A stretch of DNA of 64,000 nucleotides from Sepiola atlantica (GCA_963556195.1 OY744529.1:62516580-62580579); one strand, 5' to 3'. Shown: positions 47,501-58,495, counted from the first letter of the stretch. The notes: a model not told the origin generated them from the letters alone. Numbers and translations are program-made.

Positions 47501-47574
47501 GCTTTAGTACCTTTGGTACCAGAAAGGCAAATAGATAAGAGGAAGGAAACCTAGCCATACAGATCTAAATACCC

Positions 47575-47903
47575 AATATATAGTCTAAAGAAGCTTTGAG
47601 TTATTTTAAACAAAAAGACAAAAAAAAGGAAAATGCAGTTTAAATTCCCAAAGAAACTAACTAAATCCAAAATAGTGTAGACTTAACATTTGTTGGAAAA
47701 TTCATAAATAAATAATATATAATAATAAGTAAATAAAATAAAAAGGGGGATTAAGTATCTAACAGTGAAACAAAAGCAGGAGACCTTAACGTAAGCATCT
47801 AATATTAACACGGGGATCTTCAGCTGTTTACCATGAAACTGTTTCGGAGATTTAAAAACAGGACAGTTATATGCATGGCTCTCCAATGGTACAGATAAAA
47901 CTA
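47575..47903. repeat. Recent 329-bp duplication, copy 2
   Basis: See copy 1 at 46872. The right flanks diverge sharply after GATAAAACTA. Confidence 0.95.
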
Positions 47904-48069
47904 CTAAGGAGAGATCGAGATCTAGGTATATACTCAAGAGCGATAAAGAGAGACAGACAGACGGAGAGGTGTTACATACCAAAACAACCAAAATTCTACA
48001 CCTACATTTTATTATATTAAAAAAAGTAAAATATATTCTTTGATTTCATATAATTTTTTTTTTTAAATA

Positions 48070-48251
48070 TATATATATATATAAAATAATTTTATGTATA
48101 TATTTACCTACAGACGACATCGTTTCGAGCTTATTGCTCTCTTCAGTGTAGGGAAGTGATACTTTCAGACGGTCATAAGGCACGAACCCGGTTCACAGAG
48201 CTACCTTTGGATCTGTACGCTTTCACTCTATCCTCACGGCCATATCAAATT

Positions 48252-48346
<95 letters not shown>

Positions 48347-48350
48347 ATCT
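48070..48350 (-). repeat. tRNA-derived SINE, candidate, with (CA)n(TA)n
   Basis: On the minus strand a B-box-like GGGTTCGTGCC follows AGCTCTGTGAACC. The other end reads CACTGAAGAGAGCAATAAGC and TCGAAACGATGTCGTCTG. The compound microsatellite abuts it. Confidence 0.5.
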
Positions 48351-48627
48351 CCATTTATCTCTCTCGGTTAAAAGTAGATTCGAATTATGCTCTTTTAAAT
48401 GATATTACATTTTTTTTTTTTCGAATTACTAACTTTTGAAAATCCACGTCTCTTAATCCTCACTCTTGGGTTAAGTAAATATGCATTGTGATGTGGAGTT
48501 AATTTAACAACTTACCAAGGTATTTGACAATAAATCTATTCTTGTGACTTTTGCTTTGTTTTTTGTGAAAATTGAACTTTTTTGGACATTGCTGTTGGTT
48601 TATTTTTTCTAGGTACTTAAGAAAATT

Positions 48628-48751
48628 CTGTTCTGATGAGATCTGGTTTTAAAAAAATTTATGCCTCATCGTATGACTTAAAATAAACATTGCCTTGAAA
48701 CAGCTGTAAACAACTTTAATACCTTGTGGAAACTCATTATTTTGAACATAA
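48628..48751. repeat. 124-bp duplication, copy 1
   Basis: CTGTTCTGATGAGATCTGG to TTTTGAACATAA is repeated at 50068-50191 with one difference (GTAAAC versus GTGAAC). A (TA)n tract follows this copy at 48776-48828. Confidence 0.95.
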
Positions 48752-48771
48752 TTTGAAAATGATTTAAATCG

Positions 48772-48829
<58 letters not shown>

Positions 48830-48834
<5 letters not shown>

Positions 48835-50067
48835 CTCTGTAGAATACAAAATTCATGACATAATCAACATTTTGTCAGCATGCTCCAAAAATTCAACAGC
48901 GACAAATATTATTGTGTACATATGTTTCAGAAATGTTTTAATAATCCTATCTTCAGCACAACAAATTTCTTTATCAATTCATTACAGGCAAAACTAACAA
49001 TGGAATTGTTAAATGATCAGAAACACATAAATCAAAAAATAACCAACAAAATCTAAAAAGCCTATTTTCTTTTTACTTTTTTATGGCAGGCTATATTAAT
49101 TGGATTTAATTTTTCTCTGATGGACATATTTATTTTTACTTCAGTGAGTGGAAACTTTTGTGGTTGTTGGTCCTTATTCCATTACATTCCTTCATAAGAT
49201 TAGTGGGAGTGAGCCTCCTTGAAAATATTTTTGAAGGGAATACAGCATTATGAAAAGAATGACAAAGTCTATTCTTACATAAATATATTGATTTTATTTT
49301 CAAATTGTTAGAAAAATCAAAAGTAAAGAATTAATAAGATTTCAAAGTGTACACATGCACAATGCTGCATGTTTAGTGGGGTGCACAGATGCATGCAGAC
49401 GACTGACCGGTCATGGGGAAAATATCTAGCTCTGGGTTTGACCAACCAAAATTTGATTTCTCCACTTGGAAAAATTATTGCCTCTTTAAAACATGCTGGG
49501 GTATCAGACTACTTGAAATCTTACAGAATTAATGTCCACTCCACTGGGCAGTAGGTTTTTATGTCCAGTGATGAAACAGCCCATCATTTTCGAGTAGGCT
49601 GGTTGTGTTGCATACCCCAGATGGCAGTGATATTTGAGCAAGAACGGACAAAGGGAGATGTTTGTTTAGGACACGTTCTGGGTACAGTCAGGAATTTAAG
49701 CAGACTGGTCTGTTCTTTTATGTTCGGTTAAAACTGACTGTCATTTTTGGTAGAGAAATCAAGTATCATTGTTAACAAAATGAAACATTGTTACTTGAGT
49801 TGTAATCTTATTTGTAAGGGAAAACACTTTGTTAGAGCAGTAACTTAAACCACATGATTGACCAGTGTCGAAATCAAGCACCAAATTTGGATAAAGACAA
49901 TGAAAGGCAATCATGACCTGTGCAATGAACATGCACAAATGCAAGTTCACAAAAGTGTCTGGATGAAGAAAGTGTTATGCATGTGTGTGAACTTGTGTGT
50001 AAGACTTTGTGTATAAGCTGTTATGTTTAGTAGTCCATGACTGTGACTTATGTTGTCTGCTGAGAAC
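48830..50067. other. No gene recognised
   Basis: A modest frame at 49369-49554 (GVHRCMQTTDRSWGKYLALG) has ordinary amino-acid composition but no recognised family and no splice sites bounding it. Confidence 0.35.
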
Positions 50068-50191
50068 CTGTTCTGATGAGATCTGGTTTTAAAAAAATTT
50101 ATGCCTCATCGTATGACTTAAAATAAACATTGCCTTGAAACAGCTGTGAACAACTTTAATACCTTGTGGAAACTCATTATTTTGAACATAA
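50068..50191. repeat. 124-bp duplication, copy 2
   Basis: See 48628. This copy lies directly upstream of the CCAAT cluster and exon 2. Confidence 0.95.
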
Positions 50192-50299
50192 GGCTAGATT
50201 TTGTTTGCCCGCAAGGAGTCTGTGTAATCGTATTATGACTGAGAAGGGTTCGTGTGGTAAGTTGAGTCTCTCACTGCTGACGGCTTGAGTTCTCACTTA

Positions 50300-50410
50300 A
50301 ATAGCCAATGCTAACAGCCAGTCTTTCTGATAGGTTGAAGTTTGGTTTCAGTAACCAATCGAGATTGAGTATTTTAATAGAATTGTCCAATCAGCATTTC
50401 AACCAATAAA
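50300..50410 (+). promoter_or_regulatory. Cluster of four CCAAT boxes
   Basis: CCAAT occurs at 50305, 50355, 50387 and 50403, all on the plus strand, within 103 bases and about 130-230 bases upstream of exon 2. Such a cluster binds NF-Y in animal promoters. It could be an alternative promoter of the flavin reductase-like gene, or the leftover promoter of a transposon. No TATA box was seen. Confidence 0.4.
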
Positions 50411-50535
50411 AATCAAATATATTGTGGCTGGAAGTGGATTATCACAAAATCGTTCTGCCATTAATAATTTTTTTTTTTATATCTCGAACATTGATATTCT
50501 GCTAATAAACTATTTATTTCTGATTTACATTTTAG

Positions 50536-50640
50536 TTCTGGAAACTTTCATTGGCAGTCGATGCACAGTACAAGAAGAAGAAGAAAAAGAAGTCCATTCT
50601 ATGACCTACAGAAAAGTCATGCGAAATGTACCACAGCCAA
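50536..50640 (+). CDS. Flavin reductase-like protein, exon 2 (start of domain)
   Basis: Acceptor TTTACATTTTAG ends at 50535 and donor CAGCCAA/gtaagt starts at 50641. The 105-base exon takes one base from the previous exon and leaves one for the next. It encodes LETFIGSRCTVQEEEEKEVH then SMTYRKVMRNVPQP. The last part matches the opening helix of flavin reductase-like domains (YR-x-VM-x-x-VPxP), which precedes the first beta strand. If the leader exon at 18534 does not belong, translation could start at the ATG of SMTYRK, just before the domain. Confidence 0.82.
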
Positions 50641-50661
50641 GTAAGTTGTAATGATAATAAT

Positions 50662-50733
50662 AATGAAATCATTGTGTACAGTGATCAGGTGCACTACATC
50701 TAACCAATGGATGTATAGTACATAGAATAATGC
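50662..50733 (+). repeat. Short interspersed repeat, copy 2
   Basis: GAAATCATTGTGTACAGTG, ATCAGGTGCACTACA and ATGTATAGTACATAGAATAA match 34065-34142. Confidence 0.75.
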
Positions 50734-51675
50734 CGTTTTCCTTTTCTTTTTCTTCTTTTTTACCAAATTATCGTTAAAATTAATTATTACATTATCGTTT
50801 GGTCATTAAATTATTACTTGAACCAAATTGTTATAAAACTATAACTAATTTTGTTAAGATAATGTTGATTTAATCCCTATAAAATTATTGGATGTAAATA
50901 GCTTCCAAAACTTTCAGTCTTTTAATACATGAGAATTGTCTAATTTTAAAGTCAAAATGAATTTCTATTTAACGATTTAAATGTTTCCAAATTCCTTTCA
51001 AGAATTAATTAAAATGTCACTATTGATAACCCTTAAAATCTAATAGTGGCCAAGGAGCATTTGTGACATATAATATCTATAAATTAAAAAAAAAAGAAGC
51101 TAAACTCTGCAGCCGAAAGAACTCAAAATATTCACTGAGCTTATGAGGAGGTTTACAAAATTCAGAAATTGAAATTTTGCCCTTGAAGATGAAGAGTGAT
51201 TCAGTGTGTCCAGTTGAGTTTGATGAAGAGCTCCTTGTGGCATCATGTAAAGAAAACCCTGCAGTATCAGTTGTAGAATTGGTAATGAAACTTTCCTCAA
51301 ACGATGCAACTGTTCATCGTCATCTTTAACAACTTGGTAAAGTTCCTAATCTTGGAAAATGTGTGCCTCATGAATTGTCTGCAAATCTCAATTCATGATT
51401 TACAGTTGCCTTCAGATAATTAATTTTATTTTACAGGAAAAATTAATTAAACTTGTTGAAAGCCATTAAACATGATAATATCCACGGAGCATACTATAAC
51501 ATTTGTGGCATGTAAACTCTGCAAATGAAGTGACTCAAAATATTCACTCTGCTGCAAAGTTTACTTTTTTAAACTCATAAATTATTATGTGTCTCAAATC
51601 CTCCTTGAATACTATCATGTTTTAATAGTTTTCAATAATAAAATTTAAGTTTCTGAATTTTTTAGATGAATATTG
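50734..51675. other. Intron sequence, nothing recognised
   Basis: AT-rich. AAACTCTGCAGCCGAAAG near 51103 and AACTCTGCAAATGAAGTG near 51516, each followed by ACTCAAAATATTCACT, are relatives, so an old unclassified repeat is present twice. Confidence 0.45.
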
Positions 51676-52072
51676 ATAATTTGGATTATTCGAACTACTG
51701 TTCTCATCTTGAGTGTTATTCTCACAACATTTCGACCGATCTAACCTCCGCAAGGACATGTGGCATAACGGATAAAGTACCGTGTAAAATTCAGTTCTAA
51801 GTGACACTTTTCTGGAGGTTGAAGGTTCAATCCTCAGTGCGGACGATACTAAGAATACAATTGCGAATTACTTGAGACTTCTACCCGGTCATGGCTGACG
51901 GAATGAAAGCATGCTAACCCCATGGATTAAATAAAGGGTTCCGTTCGAAATTCCGTACAGATTCTCAAATTCAACAAGATACACCTGAAGAAGGTCGGAG
52001 GTTACATCGGCCAAAACGTTGTGAGAATAACGCTCAAGATGAGAACAGTAGTTCGAATAATCCAAATAATAC
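51676..52072. repeat. tRNA-like repeat enclosed by about 80-bp inverted ends
   Basis: The left end (ATAATTTGGATTATTCGAAC, TACTGTTCTCATCTTGAG, ATTCTCACAACATTT) is complementary to the right end (AACGTTGTGAGAATAACG, CTCAAGATGAGAACAGTAG, TTCGAATAATCC). Inside lies a tRNA-like promoter with A-box-like TGGCATAACGG (51761) and B-box-like GGTTCAATCC (51824). Partial copies lie at 8706 and 36811. It combines a MITE-like outline with a SINE-like promoter. Confidence 0.8.
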
Positions 52073-52129
52073 AATAAAATTTAAATTCATTTTTCTGTAA
52101 AATAAAATTAAATGTGTCCAAATACATAT

Positions 52130-52345
52130 ATATGAATGTATGTAGAGTTCCCTCCACTTGGTTGAACACTTTAGTTATATTTAAAAACCGTATTGTATTA
52201 AAAACCATATTTACATGTCTCAATCGCGAAGCTGACTTGCTAGCCAAGAGGTTAATGATGTCGGGTTAGAAGACCCAGGGTTGTAAGTTCAAGCCGGTTG
52301 GTAGGTAGACCAGTTGTTTAAATCTATACTGATGAGTCTTCAAAA
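52130..52345 (+). repeat. tRNA-derived SINE, copy 1
   Basis: CGCGAAGCTGACTTGCTAGC then CAAGAGGTTAATGATG and a B-box-like GTTGTAAGTTCAAGCC give a tRNA-like unit. It is preceded by GAGTTCCCTCCACTTGG, which also precedes copy 2. Confidence 0.65.
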
Positions 52346-52454
52346 AACGAAACAGACCTGTCTATAGATAAATAAATAAAATTATTATTATAAAGCCCCT
52401 TTAATAAAAGGGAGGACACTTTGATTGGGACAAAATAATTACATCGACCAGGTA

Positions 52455-52600
52455 ATAACGCTAGAGTTCCCTCCACTAAGATGAACATTTAAGATGTATT
52501 TATCAGTACGAATTTGTATTAAAAACCGTATTTACATGTCTCACTTGCGCAGCTGACTTGCTGGTCAAGGAGCTAATGATGTTATGTTAAAAGACCTTAA
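52455..52600 (+). repeat. tRNA-derived SINE, copy 2 (partial)
   Basis: Direct repeat of 52140-52270: TAGAGTTCCCTCCACTAAG, AAACCGTATTTACATGTCTC, AGCTGACTTGCTGGTCAAGG. The B-box part is lost. Confidence 0.7.
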
Positions 52601-52754
52601 GATTTCACAATCAGAAAATTCATTCGAAACTTGAGTACATTTCAAATTTTGACAGTAATAAAATAATTGTCTTATTGATGAAAAACTAAAACGTTTGTAG
52701 GTGTTTAACTTAACTCAACAGATTTCTCAATTTATGATAATACAAGGTGACCCA

Positions 52755-53366
52755 AATTAAATGCCACCCATGGAATCCTTAATAAAATTCACAATTCTTT
52801 TCTGCAACCCAAAGATATTTGGTACAAATAAACTTCAGTTTATGTCCGACTTGTCTACCAAGTTTCATTTATGAATGTCCAACAGTCTTTGTTTTATCGC
52901 TATTCAATGGTATACACAGAAACTTGGTGATAATTTCATCAATATGAGGTGTAATCCTGAATGGGCTTCACACTCATTGAACCTTAAATCTTAGATTTTT
53001 ATCTGTGGGGTTATTTCAAAGATATTTGAACTTGAATAGGGCCATCACAGCCAAAATCAGGGCAGCGCCTAGAGAGAAGAGTGTCAGAGTTGTTACTAAT
53101 TTTGCACATCATATCCAGGTATGCTCTAATAATACCTCCTATACAGTATTTTACTCCGACATAGAAATTGGAATGTAATATTGAGATTGGAAGACATACA
53201 AAGAAAAGTATGTCAGGTGTGCTTATAATTGAATGGCAATAAAACAAAGACTGTTAGACATTCATGATTTAAACTTGGTGGATAAGTCAGGCATAAACTG
53301 AAGTTTATATGTACCAAATATGGTTGGATTGCAGAAAGGATTGTGAATTTTATTAACTATTTCAGA
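52755..53366. mobile_element. Mariner-like element with long inverted ends, non-coding
   Basis: Ends of about 140 bases are complementary: left AATAAAATTCACAATTCTTT, AATAAACTTCAGTTTATGTC, CAACAGTCTTTGTTTTATCG; right AATAAAACAAAGACTGTTAG, CATAAACTGAAGTTTATATG, TTGTGAATTTTATTAA. The middle resembles 42700-42900 (TTCACACTCATTGAACC, TTTTATCTGTGGGGTTAT), so it is the same family with an eroded transposase. Confidence 0.8.
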
Positions 53367-53404
53367 TTTGCTTTAAGTTTGACCGATAGTCATTGGAGAC
53401 CGAC

Positions 53405-53570
53405 TAAGCAAGATTCTCTGAATTTTAATTTCTTCTTAAGATCCCTTAAGCTTAAGCCTTAAATTTTAGACATTTTATAGAATCAAAATCATTATATTAT
53501 TTTGATTAAAATTAGAAGCATCATATCTTAATTTTAATCTTTGTAAAGGAATATAAAAGTTGTGCAAAAT
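53405..53570 (-). repeat. Interspersed repeat, minus-strand fragment
   Basis: CTTAAGCTTAAGCCTTAAAT and ATCTTAATTTTAATCTTTGT are the complement of 850-960, part of the repeat that hosts the hAT element. Confidence 0.75.
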
Positions 53571-53602
53571 GATTGTTGGATGTTTTTTTTTTCTTTCAAC
53601 AG

Positions 53603-53732
53603 TTGTACTGTTAACAAGTGCCATATTTCAAGCTGATACCAACTCTTGGTTAAAAAGGGGTGTCACCTGCAGTTCACTTTTAAGCGTCTCCCTCAAGCCA
53701 CCTGTTTTATCTTTCTGTCTAAACAGACCCAG
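53603..53732 (+). CDS. Flavin reductase-like protein, exon 3
   Basis: A strong acceptor (T-rich, TTTCTTTCAACAG, ending 53602) and donor CCCAG/gtaaga bound 130 bases. Joined to exon 2 it gives an Ile codon, then VLLTSAIFQADTNSWLKRGV, TCSSLLSVSLKPPVLSFCLN and RP. The GVTCSSLLSVSLKPPVLSF stretch is the signature of the flavin reductase-like FMN-binding split barrel: the S/T residues and the SVSL-x-PP turn contact the FMN in known members. The frame is open throughout and the last two bases complete a Ser codon with exon 4. Confidence 0.9.
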
Positions 53733-54229
53733 GTAAGATTATACAAACCTTCTATTCAATTCTTATAGTGTAGCAATATGTAAATGTTGGTGCATAAAAA
53801 TAGTGTTAAAACGGTATTTTCCACATAAGGTTAAATTAAGCAGAGGAATGGAAAATTCCATTAAAAGTAAAAAGTTAGAGTAAGGGCTACATGTCAGGAT
53901 ATGACGTCATGGACAGGAAGTCTGAAATGAGATGTGGCAAAGAAGAGAGAAAGAGAACTGAAAGTATAGTCACCTTTCTTAGAGCTCTATATCCGTCTGC
54001 CCCCTTGGGTGATGGGAATATATAACTTTACAATGCTGTCAGAAAAAAATAAAAGCTTTAAGAGCCTGTTGCCATCGATGAGCAAGAATATTGTTTTTTG
54101 CTTTTTAAATATTATCCATTATTGCAGCTACCAGGGAAGAGAGGAATCGGCTGCTATCATCGCAGCCAGAGATGTTTCTACTGTTAAAACACCATGGGGA
54201 TGATGGTTATTACATCACCACTCCAAGGG
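53733..54229. other. Intron sequence, nothing recognised
   Basis: A frame near 54009-54203 has no recognised similarity. Confidence 0.4.
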
Positions 54230-54740
54230 ACGTCACTTCTTGGATCATTCTAATGTTCGTGAAAGTACCTAACTCATGATGGAGTACTGTTGCTACATCT
54301 GGGGAGGCACCGTTCAGAGCATTCTTTGTTGCCAAGACAAAGTTCAAAATCAACCCCGTAATCTAGTGAGAGATGATCTCTTCTCTTCTTTACAACCCCT
54401 TTCTCACAGAAAAGACGTTGCTAGTCTCTCTCTACTCTATTGTTATTTCTATGGAAGATGCTCAACTGAGCTCCAATATCTGGTTCCATCTTGTAAGGCA
54501 TTTACAGCAAGAACTCGCTTTGCTACCACAACAAAAATAACTTACATTTCTCCATCCGCATGCCTAGTATCAATCGGAACTTCAACAGATTCCTATTATA
54601 ACCTCTTCCAACTAGTAATTCAAGCTTGGTTCAATCCATCAATCTTTCCCAATCCTCTCATAAGGATCTTCATCTCTCAACTGACAATCATTCCATCTCA
54701 TTAATCATTATCCTCAAGTGACCTTTAATAAAAATTTTTT
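54230..54740 (+). pseudogene. LINE C-terminal and 3' end remnant
   Basis: YCCYIWGGTVQSILCCQDKV, then SLQPLSHRKDVASLSLLYCY and PSCKAFTARTRFATTT, match the family at 20280-20560. The end (AACTGACAATCATTCCATCT) resembles 20818. Confidence 0.8.
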
Positions 54741-55029
54741 AAAAAAAATTTAAAAAAACAAACTATTTACGTGTCAACAAGAGAACCGCTGTTTCTGACG
54801 CGAAGATGGCAGCAATCTGTGGGGATCAATGAAATCCCCCCCTCCGCTATGCTACAATAGAATTAAGTTGAAACCTCATTGTTTTAGTTAAAAAAAAAAT
54901 GCCAAGTCATCACATATTTAGTAGCAAAAAAAAGCAGGAATAAAAGCAAAACTTTATTATTCCACAAACTGTTTAAACTAGGCACCATTTATTATTTTAA
55001 TGTGGAGTCATTGTCTATTTTGAAGAACA

Positions 55030-55360
55030 CTATAACTACAAACAACTTTCCTTTCTTCCTCGGTCTGCCAAAGATCAAATGGAATTTCCATGAACAAAGT
55101 TTCTTTCCAAGAATTTCCTATTTATAGAACATGTTACCACAGGCTACAACATAGTCGTCTTCAAATTGAATGTCAAATACTTTTCATAAACCATCCTGAT
55201 AAGTAATCAAATTTTGTTCCTTCCATTCATCATTTTCAATCCTCTCATAATATTCATCATTCAAATGACAATTTATACATCTCATTAACCCTTATCCTCA
55301 AGTGACTTTTAGCCTTCATAAGTGGTGACTCATTAGTAAAAAAAACACAATTAAGAATAA
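55030..55360 (+). pseudogene. LINE 3' end remnant
   Basis: CAACTTTCCTTTCTTCCTCG, CAAATGGAATTTCCATGAAC and CTCAAGTGACTTTTAGCC match 20571-20880. Only the last coding part and the UTR are present. Confidence 0.75.
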
Positions 55361-55589
55361 GAGGAAATGAGTAAGTACTCTAGTTTAATCCTAATAATAT
55401 TAAAACTTGTTATTAGTTGAATATACAATATAAATATAAAAAGTATTGCGCAATACTTTTACAGTTGTATTTCTAGTAACCAATGAAATATTTATACTTT
55501 AGTTTATTGACAAATTTAATTACTCAGAGATTGTAAATGCTAATCAAAAGATATCAAGTATTTTGTGATTAAAATTTTAATCTTCAGCT

Positions 55590-55735
55590 TTGTGAGCCTC
55601 GTTAAAATGACTTGACACAAAGAGAACAGGACAATGATCATCTATCAATGTAAAAATAACGTTTATTTCAGGTTAAAAAAATGTTGAAAATGTTGCAACG
55701 CATAGTGTGTGCATTGTAGTACAAAATATACCTTA
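55590..55735. repeat. Dispersed direct repeat, copy 1
   Basis: GTTAAAATGACTTGACACAA, GTTGCAACGCATAGTGTGTG and ACAAAATATACC recur in diverged form at 56246-56380. Confidence 0.7.
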
Positions 55736-55831
55736 GCAGTACTTAAATGCTAGCAGTACTACAGCAAAAAAACATACATGACTGTATGTAAATCACTTCT
55801 CATGCGAAGTCATATGGATTTAAAATAACAT

Positions 55832-55832
55832 T

Positions 55833-55864
<32 letters not shown>

Positions 55865-55876
55865 GTATTAGTAGTA
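55832..55876. repeat. (TAG)n microsatellite
   Basis: TAGTAGTAG repeats with two TAT interruptions. Confidence 0.9.
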
Positions 55877-56245
55877 AATACGAAAGACAAACTGTTGAAG
55901 ATGAAGATAAACAATAACTCACCAAACGCATGAGTTCACCTTTTGCAGAGACTCAAATATGCGTGCACTAAGATGCATATTCTATGCAGTGGACTCATTG
56001 CCATGAGAGGGTCAAGCAAGCATATAGAAGCCAGAGGGGTAAATGTGAATGGTGTTCTTTTTTTATCTTGACTTTAATAAGAGCGAACAGTGACATTTCA
56101 ACTTCGATAATACTGTATTCCAACGCGAGTGTGGCCAGACAATTTGCACAAACTAACATAAGAAATGAATTAGGGTCCATACAAAATACCACCGTCTCTA
56201 ATACTACTATTAGCATAAGATCATGGATGGCTGCATATGTTGTCG

Positions 56246-56380
56246 CGGGGCCTGTTAAAATGATTTAACACACAACAAACACAATGTTCATCAATCAACA
56301 TAACAAATAACATTTTTTTAGAGAAAAAGTGTTGAAAATTTGCAACATGTAGTGTGTGCGTCGTGGTATAAAATATACCT
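56246..56380. repeat. Dispersed direct repeat, copy 2
   Basis: CTGTTAAAATGATTTAACAC, TGCAACATGTAGTGTGTGCG and TATAAAATATACC. The 45-bp minisatellite begins about 70 bases downstream. Confidence 0.7.
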
Positions 56381-56449
56381 GAGTGTTCAGTCAAGGATGT
56401 AAGTTAAGAAAATGTCATCAGAAGATAAATCTTGGTTATAATTCATATG

Positions 56450-56990
56450 CGACAATTCATCTACAAATACAATTCAAATATGACAATTTATCTAGAGCAA
56501 TTCGTCTACAAATAGAATTAAAAAATATGACAATTTATCTAGAGCAATTTGTCTACAAATAGAATTCAAATATGACAATTTATCTAGAGCAATTCGTCTT
56601 CAAATACAATTCAAATATGACAATTTATCTAGAGCAATTCGTCTACAAATACAATTCAAATATGACAATTTATCTAAGGCAATTCGTCTACAAATACAAT
56701 TCAAATATGACAATTTATCTAGAGCAATTCGTCTACAAATAGAATTCAAATATGACAATTTATCTAGAGCAATTTGTCTACAAATAGAATTCAAATATGA
56801 CAATTTATCTAGAGCAATTCGTCTACAAATACAATTCAAATATGACAATTTATCTAGAGCAATTCGTCTACAAATACAATTCAAATATGACAATTTATCC
56901 AGAGCAATTCGTCTACAAATACAATTCAAATTCGTCAATTCATCTAGAACAATTTGTCTACAATACAATTCAAATACAACGTCTTTAAAT
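56450..56990. repeat. 45-bp minisatellite, about 11 units
   Basis: The unit is built from CAATTCAAATATGACAATTT, ATCTAGAGCAATTCGTC and TACAAATA. Units differ by single bases such as ACAATTC/AGAATTC and TTCGTC/TTTGTC, and the array breaks up into partial units until about 57190. Because 45 is divisible by three, a 15-residue repeating frame stays open on the minus strand. I see no reason to think it is translated. Confidence 0.95.
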
Positions 56991-57199
56991 ACAACACTTC
57001 ATCCATAAATACAATTAAAATACAACAATTTGTCTCTAAATACAATCCAAATATGACAATTCATCTACAACAATTTGTTTAATAATACAATTCAAATATG
57101 AAATTTTATCTTCAAATACAATTCAAATATAACAATTTATTTGCAAATACAATAATGTATTTACAAATAGAATTCATATGACAATTCATCTAATTTCAG

Positions 57200-58000
57200 A
57201 AAAATTAAATGCCACGTTTAAAAAAAATTCTAACAAAAATGATTAAAGATAACAAATATTTTTTTAATTTTACAAACAATTTCACAAATATATTGTTTAT
57301 TTAAAAATGTTCAAAGGCAATTAGAAACACAAGATTTTGAATTTCTAAAGAATATTTATTTTGGTAAATTACAAAAAAAGGGATTTCAGCTACAATTAAG
57401 TGAACAAAATCTTGTGTACGACATATTGAAAACTTTGCTGTGAATTTTTATATCGGAATTTAATTGCAATCTCTTCTTACGAATGGACTGCAAAATAAAA
57501 AGAAAACAGTTTAATTCAATGGTTGCAATGTTTAGTTAAAAAATGAACAAACTGACTACCAAATAAAAACATTTTTTTAAATGGATCAATTCAATAACTG
57601 GATGGCAAAAACTTGAGAAATTAATTTTAATAATTAGTTATTAAGTATAATTATTAATTATATTAGGTGTATTATTAAATGTCTTTAAGATTGAATATAC
57701 AAAATAAACATTTTTAAAGGGAGTGGGGATTTTATTCTTTTGAATTAAAAATAAGGTATTCTTTGTCAAAGAAATTATTTTTTATAACATTTATGAAAGC
57801 ATTTAGGAGTAATTTAAAAAAAATGTTTTTTTAAATAAATTGCATTAGCCGATTTAGTTGAATTGTATTTTTAGACAATTTGTTTTATGCTCACTTTGGG
57901 TGCCTCTTTAAAGAAAACATATAAATATGACTCCTCTTTAGGACAATCTGCATAGGTAGGGAATGATTCCTATCTCATTTCAAGTTTATAGGTTTAATAA
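57200..58000. other. AT-rich intron sequence, nothing recognised
   Basis: No gene or recurring repeat recognised. Confidence 0.45.
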
Positions 58001-58009
58001 CCTAAAAAT

Positions 58010-58495
58010 CTAGCATAACCCCTACTAATAAAAGGTATGTAGTGGTGCGTGATCCTATACGTATGGTGATGAAATATAAAAGCTGTCTGATGGTTTGTTG
58101 ATCCGCTACTCTATGTCCGTTACCGGTATTGTTGTTTTTGTTTACATCCAACCTGAAAACCTAAATTATTTCAACTGTTCATTGTCCATTGACTTACGTC
58201 ATAAATATTCCAGATATTGTCTGTCTACTTTCTTGCCATGTTATTTCATTTTATTTGTAAAATCCTAACAATTATTTGTCTGTTTACTGACGTCATAAAC
58301 AAAATCCTAACTCAAAGTTTACATTGCAAAAAATTCTAAACAAACTATGTTTTTATAATTCTTTTGACTTTTTATAATTTTTATGTAGTTCGAAACCTTG
58401 TCAGTAATTTATGCTAAATTATCCGTCTATCCAGCCATCTTGCTACAGTTGGCAGACAGAGAGACATTTTTTGTCTTTTATATATAGAGATGAAA
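58010..58495. repeat. Probable interspersed repeat ending in TATATATAGAGATGAAAG
   Basis: Opens with TAACCCCTACTAATAAAAGG and closes at TTTTATATATAGAGATGAAA, an outline common to retroposons. No second full copy is present in the window, so the call is weak. Confidence 0.35.

Larger units (their letters stand above)
18853..50535 (+). other. Proposed first intron (31.7 kb), filled with transposons
   Basis: Donor gtacgt at 18853 and acceptor tttacattttag ending at 50535 are compatible in phase. No other exon with good splice sites and coding character was recognised in between. Most plus- and minus-strand coding remnants inside are transposon-derived. An additional phase-compatible exon cannot be excluded. 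Confidence 0.5.

Noticed and set aside
48156..48371. A short protein rich in Ile-Tyr repeats
   Set aside because: It is the translation of a (TA)n microsatellite.
50424..50535. Coding sequence upstream of exon 2 in the same open frame
   Set aside because: The frame starts with GTG, is F/I/Y-rich over a T-run, and ends in a good splice acceptor at 50535. It reads as intron.
51761..51840. A functional tRNA gene
   Set aside because: The A and B boxes fit, but no cloverleaf with paired acceptor and anticodon stems can be drawn, and the segment is part of a dispersed repeat.
56600..56968. 122-residue frame with a 15-residue repeat
   Set aside because: The 45-bp unit is a multiple of three, so a frame stays open automatically. 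No splice sites, domain or convincing start.
56450..57190. A CRISPR array
   Set aside because: The units are contiguous tandem copies without unique spacers, and the window is eukaryotic.
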